Part shown: positions 15,162-23,877 of the stretch, one piece after another
Layout of the letters: each line of letters opens with the position of its first letter
Position numbering within the stretch: the first letter of the stretch is position 1
From: a virus
DNA length: 64,000 nt
Reading direction: 5' to 3' (one strand)
Virus record (IMG/VR): IMGVR_UViG_3300049433_000139
Coordinates: 1-64,000 of that record
Program-made: the position numbers and the translations under genes
The notes under the pieces: generated by a model
What the model saw: the letters and a program-made list of their open reading frames with translations, nothing else
The model's database searches: none
Told to the model about the DNA's origin: nothing

Positions 15162-16694
15162 TTAAATATCGTCAAAAATCAGAGGGATGTACATACTGTT
15201 ATGCGGGTCGGAAAAGTCCAGTCGCGCCAACGGTGGAATAATCCGAATAAATGACCAGGTTATCCGACCGGCCAGGATATTGACTTCGGCACTCTGGATT
15301 TCGACGACGCAGTTTTGCAGGCCGCGCGGCCCTCTCGTGAAATCCAATGGTACCCAGCGTTTGCCGATATAATCCAGCCCGACCAGGTTAGTTACAAATG
15401 AACCTGTCTTGCCTGTGTTGAGTCGCAACAGCGCCCGTCGACCCAGGCGAATTGCTTGATCCTCGTTCTGCACACCAGTCAGGTCAAGGACTTGCGAGCG
15501 AACCCCACCTGTCGCCGATATTGACAGTTCGTCTCTCACGGGGTCGGTTTGACTTGACGCATATTTTTGCGACGGGTCCGTGAAGTTGATTTCGAGCTGA
15601 TTCACTCGTTGTTCGGCGGGAATGCCGTGATTCAGGGTAAAGCCGAAAAAGTGTTGATCGGTCAAAGGCGGTTCGGTCGGTTCGCGATATTTTCCAACCG
15701 TAAGCGCGAAAGTACCCTGTTCGGTTTCCATCAGGTGGCCGTCACAGGTAGACAAGATTTTGTTGATTACGTCTTCCGGCTTATTGTCGAACTGATACCA
15801 AATGGCGCACGCATAGCGCGGCTCGCCATCCACGTCCTCATCGCAGATATCAGCCTCAACCATCCACAGCGCAAGCACATCGGCCGGCAGAATCGTATCC
15901 AGGTCGAGGCCCATGCCGCCGTCGGCACGCGTAAGATAATCAATCAATTGCAGGACTGGATTAGGAGATGCCACCCAGGTAGACTCGACCGTGCGGCTCT
16001 GCGCTACGTCGCGCGGATCCCATATGGGCGAGCACCGCGCCACGACGGAAAGTTCGGGTTTACCTTGCGGGTAGCCCCTGGAAAACGTCGGAGGATCGGC
16101 AAAAGCACCGCATTTCAAACATGCATACGCAATACCGTCACCACGATATGCTGAAGTCCAAAGCCCGTTGATATCCGGGTCGCTGGCGTATAGCGCCGAC
16201 GAGGTTTGAGTTGCCGCCCCCATCTTAATTTCAATTTGAACACGACCACCGCCGAACTGATCCACGCCGACCGTGGCGACGGTTCCGACGCCGCCGGCCG
16301 AAATGTCAGGTGAAACAGAAACCTCTTGGTCGTGAAGGTAAAAGTGCCGAATCGACTCCACGCGGCCGTGGTGAAAAGCGATCACGTCATAGGACGTTCG
16401 GTTCGCTTCCTCATAAAGCATATAGGCGCCAGCAAGACGGTTGTCCCAGTAGCCGCGAACACGCGCGGGGATGGCTTGCTTGATGGCCATGGCGCCCGCT
16501 TCGGGCTTCGGCATATTCGGGTTTGCAGACAGCGCATAGCTAAGGCCGATCGAGGCGCTTAGGAGGGCCGTTCCGCCTATCGCCTGAAAGCCTGAAACGC
16601 CAAGAAAGGACGCCTCGCCAAACGCGACAAGCGCCTCCGCTTCGCCCGACGCGGCAATCGCTGTCACAAGCAGCTCGCCAACTACTTCAGCCAC
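15162..16694 (-). CDS. Tail tip / central tail fibre protein (J-like)
   Basis: 510 residues from GTG at 16694, which overlaps the stop of the DUF6950 gene; the ATG further upstream lies deep in that gene. The N-terminal 60 residues are hydrophobic and helical. Then come tip-protein segments (AIPARVRGYWDNRLAGAYML, CSPIWDPRDV, then NPVLQLIDYLT and ADICDEDVDGEPRY). These match the attachment-protein domain of lambda-like J proteins, in a short form. It ends the tail-assembly operon. Confidence 0.75.
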   Translation of the reverse strand: MAEVVGELLVTAIAASGEAEALVAFGEASFLGVSGFQAIGGTALLSASIGLSYALSANPNMPKPEAGAMAIKQAIPARVRGYWDNRLAGAYMLYEEANRTSYDVIAFHHGRVESIRHFYLHDQEVSVSPDISAGGVGTVATVGVDQFGGGRVQIEIKMGAATQTSSALYASDPDINGLWTSAYRGDGIAYACLKCGAFADPPTFSRGYPQGKPELSVVARCSPIWDPRDVAQSRTVESTWVASPNPVLQLIDYLTRADGGMGLDLDTILPADVLALWMVEADICDEDVDGEPRYACAIWYQFDNKPEDVINKILSTCDGHLMETEQGTFALTVGKYREPTEPPLTDQHFFGFTLNHGIPAEQRVNQLEINFTDPSQKYASSQTDPVRDELSISATGGVRSQVLDLTGVQNEDQAIRLGRRALLRLNTGKTGSFVTNLVGLDYIGKRWVPLDFTRGPRGLQNCVVEIQSAEVNILAGRITWSFIRIIPPLARLDFSDPHNSMYIPLIFDDI

Positions 16695-17091
16695 GCGGCA
16701 ACTCCCACGTTCGAAGGGTACGCGGAGCGGCAATGGCCAAGGCCACATCACTGCCGACAACGGCGCGCAGCGTAGCGGACGTGCATATGGCGCCGGTCAC
16801 TTCCATACGGCCGATGGCCACGGGGGCCATCACAAGCGCCACATCCCCCGATCGAGGCGTGTCCGTCTCGCGTAGTCCAATCGCGGCGAAGCGCTTGGAA
16901 CAAGCCGCGATAATTCCGCCTTCACTGTCAAGCAATGTGCCCCACTGGCGTCGGCTATACGTGCCGCGGCGATCAACCATCGGGTCCGGCAGGTCGTTTT
17001 CCATGATCCAATCGGCCATGAACGCGCAGCAATCAAGCGTTTGCCCGTTTCGAGATGCGACTTTTTCCAGGTAGGCGGATAGGTCGGTCAT
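16687..17091 (-). CDS. DUF6950-type tail-assembly protein (NlpC/P60-like position)
   Basis: 134 residues from ATG at 17091, a 4-base overlap with the upstream gene. The N-terminus (LDCCAFMADWIMENDLPDPM then RRGTYSRRQWGTLL) matches DUF6950 proteins. They occupy the place of the NlpC/P60 peptidase in tail operons and keep a Cys at the start of a helix. Whether it is an active peptidase cannot be judged. Confidence 0.7.
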   Translation of the reverse strand: MTDLSAYLEKVASRNGQTLDCCAFMADWIMENDLPDPMVDRRGTYSRRQWGTLLDSEGGIIAACSKRFAAIGLRETDTPRSGDVALVMAPVAIGRMEVTGAICTSATLRAVVGSDVALAIAAPRTLRTWELPRG

Positions 17092-17699
17092 GTAAATTGC
17101 GGCCACGGTTTTGTGAATCCGTGCGCATATCGACCGACGAGGTTGCAGAACATATCGCCGGATGAGTGCGCTTGTTGGTCCGAATTCGTCAGATACGACA
17201 AACCTGGTCGTCGACGCGCGGTTAACCGCGACCCCGCCGAGAGAACGATTTTCCGGATGATCGGCTGCTCGGGGTCCGTGGTTTCGGCTTGCTGCACGGA
17301 AAGCACGTCTGCAATGTAACTCGCGCACCAATGCACGTCGCCGAGCAAAGTCGACCAATCAGTGCCGAAAAACCCAATTCCAACATCAACGCGCTTTCCT
17401 TGAATAGACTCCGCATCGTTACCCGATGCAATAGCCAGGACTTCGCCGGTAACGCCGCTGATGGAAAAGTCGACGCGAGTGGCAGCTCCATTCAAGTTCT
17501 GCGTAAAAGACGGAATGTCGTAAATTTCGCCAAAGCCTTTGTAGACCGCGCCGTCGGTATCAAGCGTGTTCGTGGTGCTGAAATGGCCAAAGCCGAGCCA
17601 CAGCCGCACCGGGTCCGGCTCGGTTTCCAAGCGAAAAAATACCGCGATGTTTTGAACATCCGTCTCTAGCGCGGCGCGTTCGGCGGCATTCAGGAACAT
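17088..17699 (-). CDS. Tail protein, baseplate/hub region
   Basis: 203 residues, starting MFLNAAERAALETDVQNIAV and containing LWLGFGHFSTTNTLDTDGAVYKG-like strands and WHCASYIADVLSV-type segments. Gene order (tape measure, tail protein, this gene, DUF6950, tip) corresponds to hub or distal tail proteins in rhizobial siphoviruses. It overlaps neighbours on both sides. Confidence 0.6.
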   Translation of the reverse strand: MFLNAAERAALETDVQNIAVFFRLETEPDPVRLWLGFGHFSTTNTLDTDGAVYKGFGEIYDIPSFTQNLNGAATRVDFSISGVTGEVLAIASGNDAESIQGKRVDVGIGFFGTDWSTLLGDVHWCASYIADVLSVQQAETTDPEQPIIRKIVLSAGSRLTARRRPGLSYLTNSDQQAHSSGDMFCNLVGRYAHGFTKPWPQFT

Positions 17700-17869
17700 G
17701 TAGCACCCCCGTCGGGGTCCGCACTGACACCAGCAGCACGCAGACGTTGGGCCAACAAACGTATCCGCTCGGAGGCTTGCGTCATTATGGCAGCCGCAGC
17801 ATGCCAGTTATCATCAGTTAGCAGTTTAGCTTCTCGGTCTATAACTGCGAGCATATCGCTTGTTTTCAT
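17690..17869 (-). CDS. Small helical protein in tail operon
   Basis: 59 residues, starting MKTSDMLAVIDREAKLLTDD and entirely helical (AAAIMTQASERIRLLAQRLR). ATG overlaps the preceding stop (ATGA) and the end overlaps the next start by 10 bases. It has no family I recognise; position supports it as a small assembly or regulatory protein. Confidence 0.6.
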   Translation of the reverse strand: MKTSDMLAVIDREAKLLTDDNWHAAAAIMTQASERIRLLAQRLRAAGVSADPDGGATCS

Positions 17870-18564
17870 GTGGCGTACTTCGACTCAACGAACTTCACGG
17901 ATGCGAGCGGGAAGGGATACGTTGTCACGTTCAAATTCATCGCCGCCGCGTTGACAAGTTTCATGGTGCAGCGAGGCCGGTCAAACTCCAAACGTTCGCC
18001 GTCCGCTACGGCTTCGCGCAGAGGTGGGTTAAATGTGATGGTTGCGACACTACCCGACTGAATGACCGTACCTATTTCGTACAGTCGCCAGTTGAACGTC
18101 TGGTGTGCAATTGCAAATTTCTCGCCACCTTGCAGATGACCGCAGTAGTTGAGGTTCATAGTCATGGATGTAGCGCGCAAAGCAGCACCGCCGTTGCAAG
18201 TCACGTCAATAATTGACTGCGCGTATCCGGTGCCGTCGCTAAAAAGCGTTCCATCGCTATGCGTGATGCCGTTAAGTTCAACTGCGCTTGTTGGAAACGG
18301 CGCGAACACGGTATCTTGACAAGTGACGATAAGCGGCGTGACGCCGCCGTTGGCTATATTGCGAATTGCACGCCATAACTTCGTGTCCGATGCACTGCGC
18401 AGACGAATGTTATTTAGCGACGCCATCCAGAAACCGCCGCCGTCGGAACGCACGTCTACGCTAGCGCCGGTAGTCTGTCCCGATCCCATCGTGTTGCCAA
18501 CGATGTTCCAGTCGTGATCGCCTTCAATGAGGCTGCGGTATGGAAATTCCACGAGTGCCGCCAT
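17866..18564 (-). CDS. Tail protein downstream of tape measure (distal tail-like)
   Basis: 232 residues, beta-rich, beginning MAALVEFPYRSLIEGDHDWN and ending FPLASVKFVESKYAT. The gene directly after the tape measure usually encodes the distal tail protein. The sequence ends with an N-V-T-T-Y-P-F strand typical of such modules. Assignment rests on order more than sequence. Confidence 0.6.
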   Translation of the reverse strand: MAALVEFPYRSLIEGDHDWNIVGNTMGSGQTTGASVDVRSDGGGFWMASLNNIRLRSASDTKLWRAIRNIANGGVTPLIVTCQDTVFAPFPTSAVELNGITHSDGTLFSDGTGYAQSIIDVTCNGGAALRATSMTMNLNYCGHLQGGEKFAIAHQTFNWRLYEIGTVIQSGSVATITFNPPLREAVADGERLEFDRPRCTMKLVNAAAMNLNVTTYPFPLASVKFVESKYAT

Positions 18565-21212
18565 TAACGAACACCTGTGCCGGCGAAACGCGCCTGTGAC
18601 GCGGACTGCTTCGCGATGCCGGCAAGCTTTTGCTCGTGTGCTGCCAACACGCGTTGCATCGACTGTACCGTTTTGTCATCGGCGTTGCCTTGAATATGGA
18701 TATGCGTGTCACCAAAGGACACGCCACCGCCGCCGCTCTCCGCTGCAGGCGTGACGTAGCCGCCACCCGCGTAGCCGCGCAGTTTATTCAAATTACCTAC
18801 GCCAATCCGACTGGTCGTGGCTGCGTCCATGACGTATTCGCCGCGATGGACAATGCCGGCCGGCTCGTTCTTTCCACCGGGTCCGGTATAGCCGCCGCTG
18901 GCGAAACCCAAGGGCGCTCCGCCAACCGAAGTAGCTCCTACAGCACCAGGGACCGTTCCGCCTGGAGATATCGCGTTGACTCCCGGCAGAAAACCACCGA
19001 ACGCACCTTGCAACGAGCGCAGTAGAGGCGCGACGATCATCGCTTTAATGAAAGCTTCCTCCAAGGCACGAACAATCGCCTTGCTCATGTCGCGGAAACC
19101 GTTGCTTACAGACTTAGTGCCGTCGAGCACGTCGGCAAGGCCGGGAGTCAGTGTGCCAGATACAGAAGATGACACACCGGCAATTGCTGTATTGGTTCGC
19201 AGAGCCGATGCTTCCACGCTGCCTAGCGCAGTCGCTACGTCCGGATAAACACCTTTGAGCTGTTGTGCAATCTGCACATCTTCCGGTGCGAGCAGTGCCG
19301 TGCTGGCGCCGAATTTGATTTCGCCGGCAATCTTTGCCTTTTCCAGTAATTGAACCCGCTCGGCGTACTTTGTATTTTCCGCGACCAATCGATCATATTG
19401 TGCTTGATCGAAACCCGTGTGATTTCGAGCCGCCTCTGCACGCAGCGCTGTGTACACTTGCCAGTTTGCTTTGAGCAGTGCGACTTCGCCTGTGGTTTTA
19501 CCAAGGGAAATGATTTCAACGTTAGTAGCGCCGACGCTATCCTGCGCGCTGCGCAATCGATCCTGCGCGGCTTGAGTCAATTGGTAACTAGCTGCGGCAC
19601 CCGCTACCGCCGCAGCTTTGCTGGCGAGGCCCTGTTTTTCCGAAAGCGAAAGGTTTTGCCCGGCTAAGCTCAACATCGTCTGTTGATATGCGATATCCGC
19701 GCGCTGCGACGGCGACTTTGCGCTAATCGCTTTTAATTGAAGGTCGGACGTCGCCGTTGCACTCTCAACGGTCGAGAGGTAGGAATCGCCGATTTCCTTC
19801 GCGCGCGATTTGGCTAGTGCTACTTGTTCGGCCGTAAGGCCGAGCGATTTCAGTAACCCCGGATCACCACCAACACCTTGAACGGCTGTATTAACATCAG
19901 CCAAGTTTCTCTTTATACCTACTTCGGGCACGAGACTGCTTATAACCGGACCAAGCGTCAACGATTGCGCGTTGGTTTGAATCTTGCGCATTTCCTCGGC
20001 TGCGTCTCTGAGCTTGTTGCCGAGTTTTTCGGACTCTTCTTGTGCCTTGTGGAGGCGATCGACAAGTCCATCCATGGCCGATGAAAACAGCGGACTATTT
20101 TGGAGGGTCTTGTTGGATTGAAGTTTCCCGATTTCGTCTTGTGTCTTTTTGATTTTATCCAGGCTGTTCGCGAACTTCGTTTGATCGGACTCGTTTCCTC
20201 CGATTAGCTGCCCGACGACACTCACACCACCGGACAGGCGAGTTTTGAAACTCTCCCACACCTTGGAAAGGCCGCTGGCAGAATCAGCCGCGCCGTCCGT
20301 GCTGCTTTTCACGCCGTCCAAAATGATCTTTTGAGCTGCTGTCGCGTTGTTCTGCGTGACCAGGGATTTGATAAGGCTTTGCGTGTTGAAGTCGAGAAAA
20401 CCCAAGCGTTCGTTAAGTTGATCAGCACCTGCAACGGGATCAACCAAAGCTTTTGCCAGGGAGGCAGCGGCCTTGGTAGTGTCGACTCCCATGATTTTCG
20501 CATAATCGCGCGTGACCGCGATGGCAGAACCGAATAGGTCTTTGCTGATCTTGCCGGTCTGCGCCAGTGTAGAAGCGATTTCCGAGGCGGCTGTAACAGA
20601 TACTTTGCTGGCCGATGCCGACGCCACGGCAATGCCGTTGATATCATCGACAGTTGCGCCCGAAGCCTTACCAATGCCCTTAAGAGACAATTGGATTTTC
20701 TCTTGGGAATCGGACCACGATTTAGCGACGTAAAAGGCACCAGCCGCGAGCGCTAAAGCAGCGACGCCAGCGGCTCGGGCCGGCGTGATGAATTCCAAAA
20801 GCTTAGAACCGACCTCGCCGAACGCACCGGAGATTCCGCCTTCTCCGCTCGCCGCAAAGCTGAGGTGGTTCATTTGTTGCGTTAGCGCTTGCGAAAGCGG
20901 AATACCGAGGGCGATGCTCTCGCCCATGGATCGAATAGAGTGGAACGCCGCTTGCGCCTGGATAGACATACCGGCATGTGCATGTGAAGCGCGGTCAGAG
21001 GCGTCGGCAAGTGAGTCTGTTGCACCAGCGGCCGGCGCTACGGCTTCATGCAGGGCTTTAACGGCAGCGCTGGATTTAGCGCCAGACGCGGCCAATTTAT
21101 CCGTGTTTACAGCAGCCGCGGCGCTCTTAGTAGCGAGCTGGTCAAGCGCGGTGTTAGCCGTTACGACTTGACGCGAATCAACCGCAAGACCGAGTGTTGC
21201 AATATCGGTCAT
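18564..21212 (-). CDS. Tail length tape measure protein
   Basis: 882 residues. It is Ala/Ser/Lys/Gln-rich and largely helical, with the usual N-terminal block (MTDIATLGLAVDSRQVVTAN, then LDQLATKSAAAA). A conserved stretch AFHSIRSMGESIALGIPLSQ precedes a hydrophobic helix (AGVAALALAAGAFYV). Long coiled coils follow (residues 300-650), then a Gly-rich C-terminus with FASGGYTGPGGKNEPAGIVH. It sets tail length and is the longest tail gene, as expected. Its ATG overlaps the chaperone stop. Confidence 0.93.
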   Translation of the reverse strand: MTDIATLGLAVDSRQVVTANTALDQLATKSAAAAVNTDKLAASGAKSSAAVKALHEAVAPAAGATDSLADASDRASHAHAGMSIQAQAAFHSIRSMGESIALGIPLSQALTQQMNHLSFAASGEGGISGAFGEVGSKLLEFITPARAAGVAALALAAGAFYVAKSWSDSQEKIQLSLKGIGKASGATVDDINGIAVASASASKVSVTAASEIASTLAQTGKISKDLFGSAIAVTRDYAKIMGVDTTKAAASLAKALVDPVAGADQLNERLGFLDFNTQSLIKSLVTQNNATAAQKIILDGVKSSTDGAADSASGLSKVWESFKTRLSGGVSVVGQLIGGNESDQTKFANSLDKIKKTQDEIGKLQSNKTLQNSPLFSSAMDGLVDRLHKAQEESEKLGNKLRDAAEEMRKIQTNAQSLTLGPVISSLVPEVGIKRNLADVNTAVQGVGGDPGLLKSLGLTAEQVALAKSRAKEIGDSYLSTVESATATSDLQLKAISAKSPSQRADIAYQQTMLSLAGQNLSLSEKQGLASKAAAVAGAAASYQLTQAAQDRLRSAQDSVGATNVEIISLGKTTGEVALLKANWQVYTALRAEAARNHTGFDQAQYDRLVAENTKYAERVQLLEKAKIAGEIKFGASTALLAPEDVQIAQQLKGVYPDVATALGSVEASALRTNTAIAGVSSSVSGTLTPGLADVLDGTKSVSNGFRDMSKAIVRALEEAFIKAMIVAPLLRSLQGAFGGFLPGVNAISPGGTVPGAVGATSVGGAPLGFASGGYTGPGGKNEPAGIVHRGEYVMDAATTSRIGVGNLNKLRGYAGGGYVTPAAESGGGGVSFGDTHIHIQGNADDKTVQSMQRVLAAHEQKLAGIAKQSASQARFAGTGVR

Positions 21213-21430
21213 GGAAACAACACATCAAACAACGCAGGCGTGATATTTTGCACAGGAGCGACGACCGCACTTGGCGAATCCTCTCCGCTCCCGTAACGCG
21301 CACGCGTCAGTCCGTTTTCGAATTTAATTCGAGATGAAATTGCGCGGGCTAGGGCGTCGATCGGCATTTTACTCACTTGCTTGTGGGTATACCCACACAC
21401 GCCCATGCCGTCGTTTTCCAGCCACTCCAA
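21209..21430 (-). CDS. Tail assembly chaperone C-terminal part (GT-like, reached by -1 frameshift)
   Basis: A 73-residue ORF that could start at TTG 21430. Its frame is open upstream past the stop of the preceding chaperone and lies exactly in the -1 frame, adding SLSHSEYLEW. A run of five G (complement of 21453-21457) sits three codons before the upstream stop. This matches the lambda G/GT arrangement, in which ribosomes slip to make a fusion that recruits the tape measure. Independent initiation is the less likely option. Confidence 0.65.
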   Translation of the reverse strand: MEWLENDGMGVCGYTHKQVSKMPIDALARAISSRIKFENGLTRARYGSGEDSPSAVVAPVQNITPALFDVLFP

Positions 21431-21444
21431 ATATTCGGAGTGGC

Positions 21445-21768
21445 TTAGGCTTCCCCCGACTCGCTACCCTCCGACGGCGCGACAGGACGGCCGCCGTTAA
21501 CGAGATAGTCGACGAACGTGGAAAGCGGTGTGACCAGGGACGGCATGCCTGTTTTGTAAACGGCGTTCTCGACTTCGCTTGCTTTCTTATCCAGGCCGGC
21601 TGCGACCACCGCCACATAGAAATCCAAATCGCCCTGGCCGAGACGATTCGCTACGTGCGAAAAACCACCGCTCGCGTTGATGCGCTTTGCAGCGGCCAAA
21701 GAGCAGCGAAGTACGGCGGCCTTGCCGTCAAGCGTAATTTCGACTTCGCCGATTGAAGCGTCTGCCAT
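21445..21768 (-). CDS. Tail assembly chaperone (G-like)
   Basis: 107 residues, starting MADASIGEVEITLDGKAAVL, then a helical core (LAAAKRINASGGFSHVANRL). Short size, acidic end (PSEGSESGEA) and position between tube protein and tape measure are those of lambda gpG analogues. The -1 frame after its end continues into the next ORF. Confidence 0.72.
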   Translation of the reverse strand: MADASIGEVEITLDGKAAVLRCSLAAAKRINASGGFSHVANRLGQGDLDFYVAVVAAGLDKKASEVENAVYKTGMPSLVTPLSTFVDYLVNGGRPVAPSEGSESGEA

Positions 21769-21794
21769 TCAATTCCCCTGTGTCGCGCGCGCCG

Positions 21795-22529
21795 TTACTG
21801 AATGGCGGCGAAACGAACGATGTTGCTGTTGATTTCGATTGTGCTATCGAGGTTGCGAATGGTGTTCGCGGCGCCGCCAGTTTCCTGCGCATTCATCACC
21901 AGGCCGATGAAATAGCGCTGCGACGGAACCGGGACGGACGATCTGGTATGGACACCAGACTGAGTGCCGGTCGTGGTGATAGCGGAACCGCCCGAAGTGG
22001 CTGCTACGCTGTACGCGCCGGCCGCAAAACCAGCGGCGGCAACAAAATACGTGGTGCCCGCAACAAGGCCGGTCGGCAACGCGCCAGTCGTCGCGAACGA
22101 AACCTGGTCACCAATAGAAAGGCCATGCGCCGCGTCAGTGAATACGCCAGGCACCGCAATGGTGACAGTCACAACAGCGGACGATACCGGCGCGGCATCG
22201 TTCCACGCAATCTTGCAGGCGTAGTTGCTCTTGTTGCTCGGCAGCGACGCTGCAATCAACGCAAGCTGGCCAGGATCGGCGGCGTTGAACGTGAAAATGT
22301 TTTGCATCGAGCCGGCGTTCGAGGTGCCCTTCTGCTTGGCGTCCCGGCCGCGATTGATAAGCGGCGTGCTAATGAGCGCCGCGGCATCGCCGATGGTTCC
22401 GGCCTGTGACCAACCGTCGACTTCAACCCACGTTTGACTCGTGAAGTCCCCGAGCACGAAATCAGCGTTCTTATCATTGAGAACACCGCCGAGATAGAAG
22501 TGGGAACCTGCAACGGGAAACAGAGACAT
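21795..22529 (-). CDS. Major tail (tube) protein with inserted surface domain
   Basis: 244 residues. The tube core is split: residues 1-115 (TWVEVDGWSQAGTIGDAAAL) and 205-244 (RYFIGLVMNAQETGGAANTI, then RNLDSTIEINSNIVR). Between them lies a segment with HGLSIGDQVSFATTGALPTG, Y-F-V-A and TTTGTQSGVHT. That pattern recurs in unrelated phage virion proteins and is probably an exposed decoration domain. The order tail terminator, tube, chaperone, tape measure supports the role. Confidence 0.82.
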   Translation of the reverse strand: MSLFPVAGSHFYLGGVLNDKNADFVLGDFTSQTWVEVDGWSQAGTIGDAAALISTPLINRGRDAKQKGTSNAGSMQNIFTFNAADPGQLALIAASLPSNKSNYACKIAWNDAAPVSSAVVTVTIAVPGVFTDAAHGLSIGDQVSFATTGALPTGLVAGTTYFVAAAGFAAGAYSVAATSGGSAITTTGTQSGVHTRSSVPVPSQRYFIGLVMNAQETGGAANTIRNLDSTIEINSNIVRFAAIQ

Positions 22530-22538
22530 GAGCGTTCC

Positions 22539-22964
22539 TTATCTTACAAAGGTGCGGTAGCGGATGCTTACCGGCGTTCGGGTGTAGGGCGCATCAGCGA
22601 TGGGCGCTGCGATTGCGGGCGTCTCGTATACATCCACTTGGACGCTGCCGTTTGTCAGGCGCGTGCCTCGCGGAAACCACGCGGCGACCGCGTCGGCGAT
22701 CTGCGTCGGCGTTTTGGTCCCGCCCGCCGGAAACTGCTTGGTCACTACTGTGACCTGTAGAATGCCCGCGTGCTCGTCCCACGCCGAAATGCCAACCCCT
22801 GCCGTGGCAGCGCGAAGAATCGCGCATTCAAGATAATTGCCGATCGCGGGTGGCGTGAACACCACGTCCGGGTACGCCACCGGCAGAACCGGCGAAAGGG
22901 TTAACGCTGCAAGGCGCGTAAACAGCGCTTCCGTGATCTGCGCTTCGACGCCCACAGCGGTCAT
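22539..22964 (-). CDS. Tail terminator protein (DUF4128-like)
   Basis: 141 residues (MTAVGVEAQITEALFTRLAA..., AYPDVVFTPPAIGNYLECAI, then VTVVTKQFPAGGTKTPTQIA). This fits DUF4128 tail terminators, which cap the tube. The ATG coincides with the predicted transcription start of promoter P4, so the mRNA may be leaderless. Confidence 0.78.
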   Translation of the reverse strand: MTAVGVEAQITEALFTRLAALTLSPVLPVAYPDVVFTPPAIGNYLECAILRAATAGVGISAWDEHAGILQVTVVTKQFPAGGTKTPTQIADAVAAWFPRGTRLTNGSVQVDVYETPAIAAPIADAPYTRTPVSIRYRTFVR

Positions 22965-22969
22965 GTTGC

Positions 22970-22998
22970 TTTATACCGCCAATTTTGCAAAAAGTCAA
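22970..22998 (-). promoter_or_regulatory. Dispersed-type promoter P4, drives tail operon
   Basis: -35 TTGACT (22993-22998), 17-base spacer with TTTTGCAAAA, -10 TATAAA (22970-22975), leftward. Best -10 of the set. The core on the + strand lies at 22984-23001. Confidence 0.83.
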
Positions 22999-23071
22999 CA
23001 GATAACGAAACGCCCTAGACACGGCCGGGTTGTGCAGATAGCATCCCGCGTTTTTGGGGTTCATACAGATC

Positions 23072-23476
23072 ATGCGTTGCTTTCTATTACTCGCTTCTTC
23101 CGCTGCTCTTGCCGGCTGCGCTACGATCACAGAAGGAACCACACAAAACATCCGCGTCGAAGTGGTGCCCGATAGCGGAACTTGCGTTCTTTCGCGCAAG
23201 GGCGAAACTCTTGGCGCGTCGACACCTGGGCAGCGTATCGTCAACGTATCGAAGTCCATGAACGATATTGATTTCAAGTGTTCGGCACCCGGTCATCAGG
23301 ACAGGGATGAAAGTTTGTCATCGTCGCTTTCGCCAGCAACCGTTGCCAGTTTCTTTTTGTTCGACTTGGGTATTGTAGACGCTACTAGCGGCGCATGGAA
23401 AAAGTATCCAGGGCGCATAACAGTCGTGTTGCAACCGTTACCTACCGTATCGCCGCCGGCCGTGAAGCGGCGTTAA
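23072..23476 (+). CDS. Small lipoprotein on the opposite strand (moron)
   Basis: 134 residues from ATG at 23072 (MRCFLLLASSAALAGCATIT). The lipobox LAGC and short signal peptide mark a lipoprotein. The mature start CATITEGTTQNIRVEVVPDS and C-V-L-S-R-K-G-E pattern resemble small lipoproteins carried by bacteria and phages. It lies alone on the + strand between tail and head operons, the usual place of a prophage-expressed gene. Possible roles are superinfection exclusion or envelope modification. It overlaps the convergent gp10-like gene by 4 bases. Confidence 0.72.
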   Translation: MRCFLLLASSAALAGCATITEGTTQNIRVEVVPDSGTCVLSRKGETLGASTPGQRIVNVSKSMNDIDFKCSAPGHQDRDESLSSSLSPATVASFFLFDLGIVDATSGAWKKYPGRITVVLQPLPTVSPPAVKRR

Positions 23477-23877
23477 AGTGACGCGGCAGCCTGGTCCACG
23501 ATGCCGGAAAATTCGACAACTGTAATTCGGACAACCCCGCTCGGGGCTTGTTTTGACCAGCCATATTCGAGCCGACGCGAGTAGGAGAGATTAGAGCACA
23601 TCGTAATAATTGTTCCCGCGCTGAGTTGCGCAACAGCCGCGTTGACACGCGCAAAAGACGGTGCGCCAGACTTGTCGATCGTGCCGGGGTCATCGGTCGG
23701 AATTGAATTGATGGCAACAACCCATGAAGACTTAAAACGCCCTTCGTCTACCGGGGATTTCTGGATGACGCGCGAAAACATTTCCAGTGCGACTTTGCGC
23801 ACGACTAGATCGGCGTTGCCTTTAGCCTTCGCGCAAAATTCGGCGATCTGCGCGGCGAAAATTGAGCCGTTAGACAC
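23473..23877 (-). CDS. HK97 gp10-like head-tail joining protein
   Basis: 134 residues with the family pattern: VRKVALEMFSRVIQKSPVDE then GRFKSSWVV, and SNLSYSRRLEYGWSKQAPSG. Proteins of this group form the neck or tail-completion ring. Next to an adaptor-like gene, overlapping it by 8 bases. Confidence 0.8.
   Translation of the reverse strand: MSNGSIFAAQIAEFCAKAKGNADLVVRKVALEMFSRVIQKSPVDEGRFKSSWVVAINSIPTDDPGTIDKSGAPSFARVNAAVAQLSAGTIITMCSNLSYSRRLEYGWSKQAPSGVVRITVVEFSGIVDQAAASL

Noticed and set aside
22990-23071. A rightward promoter for the lipoprotein built on the same TTTGCAAA box
   Set aside because: No -10 at 15-18 bases from any TTGnnn candidate on the + strand could be found; the same holds for the acyltransferase at 9507 and the exported protein at 46922.
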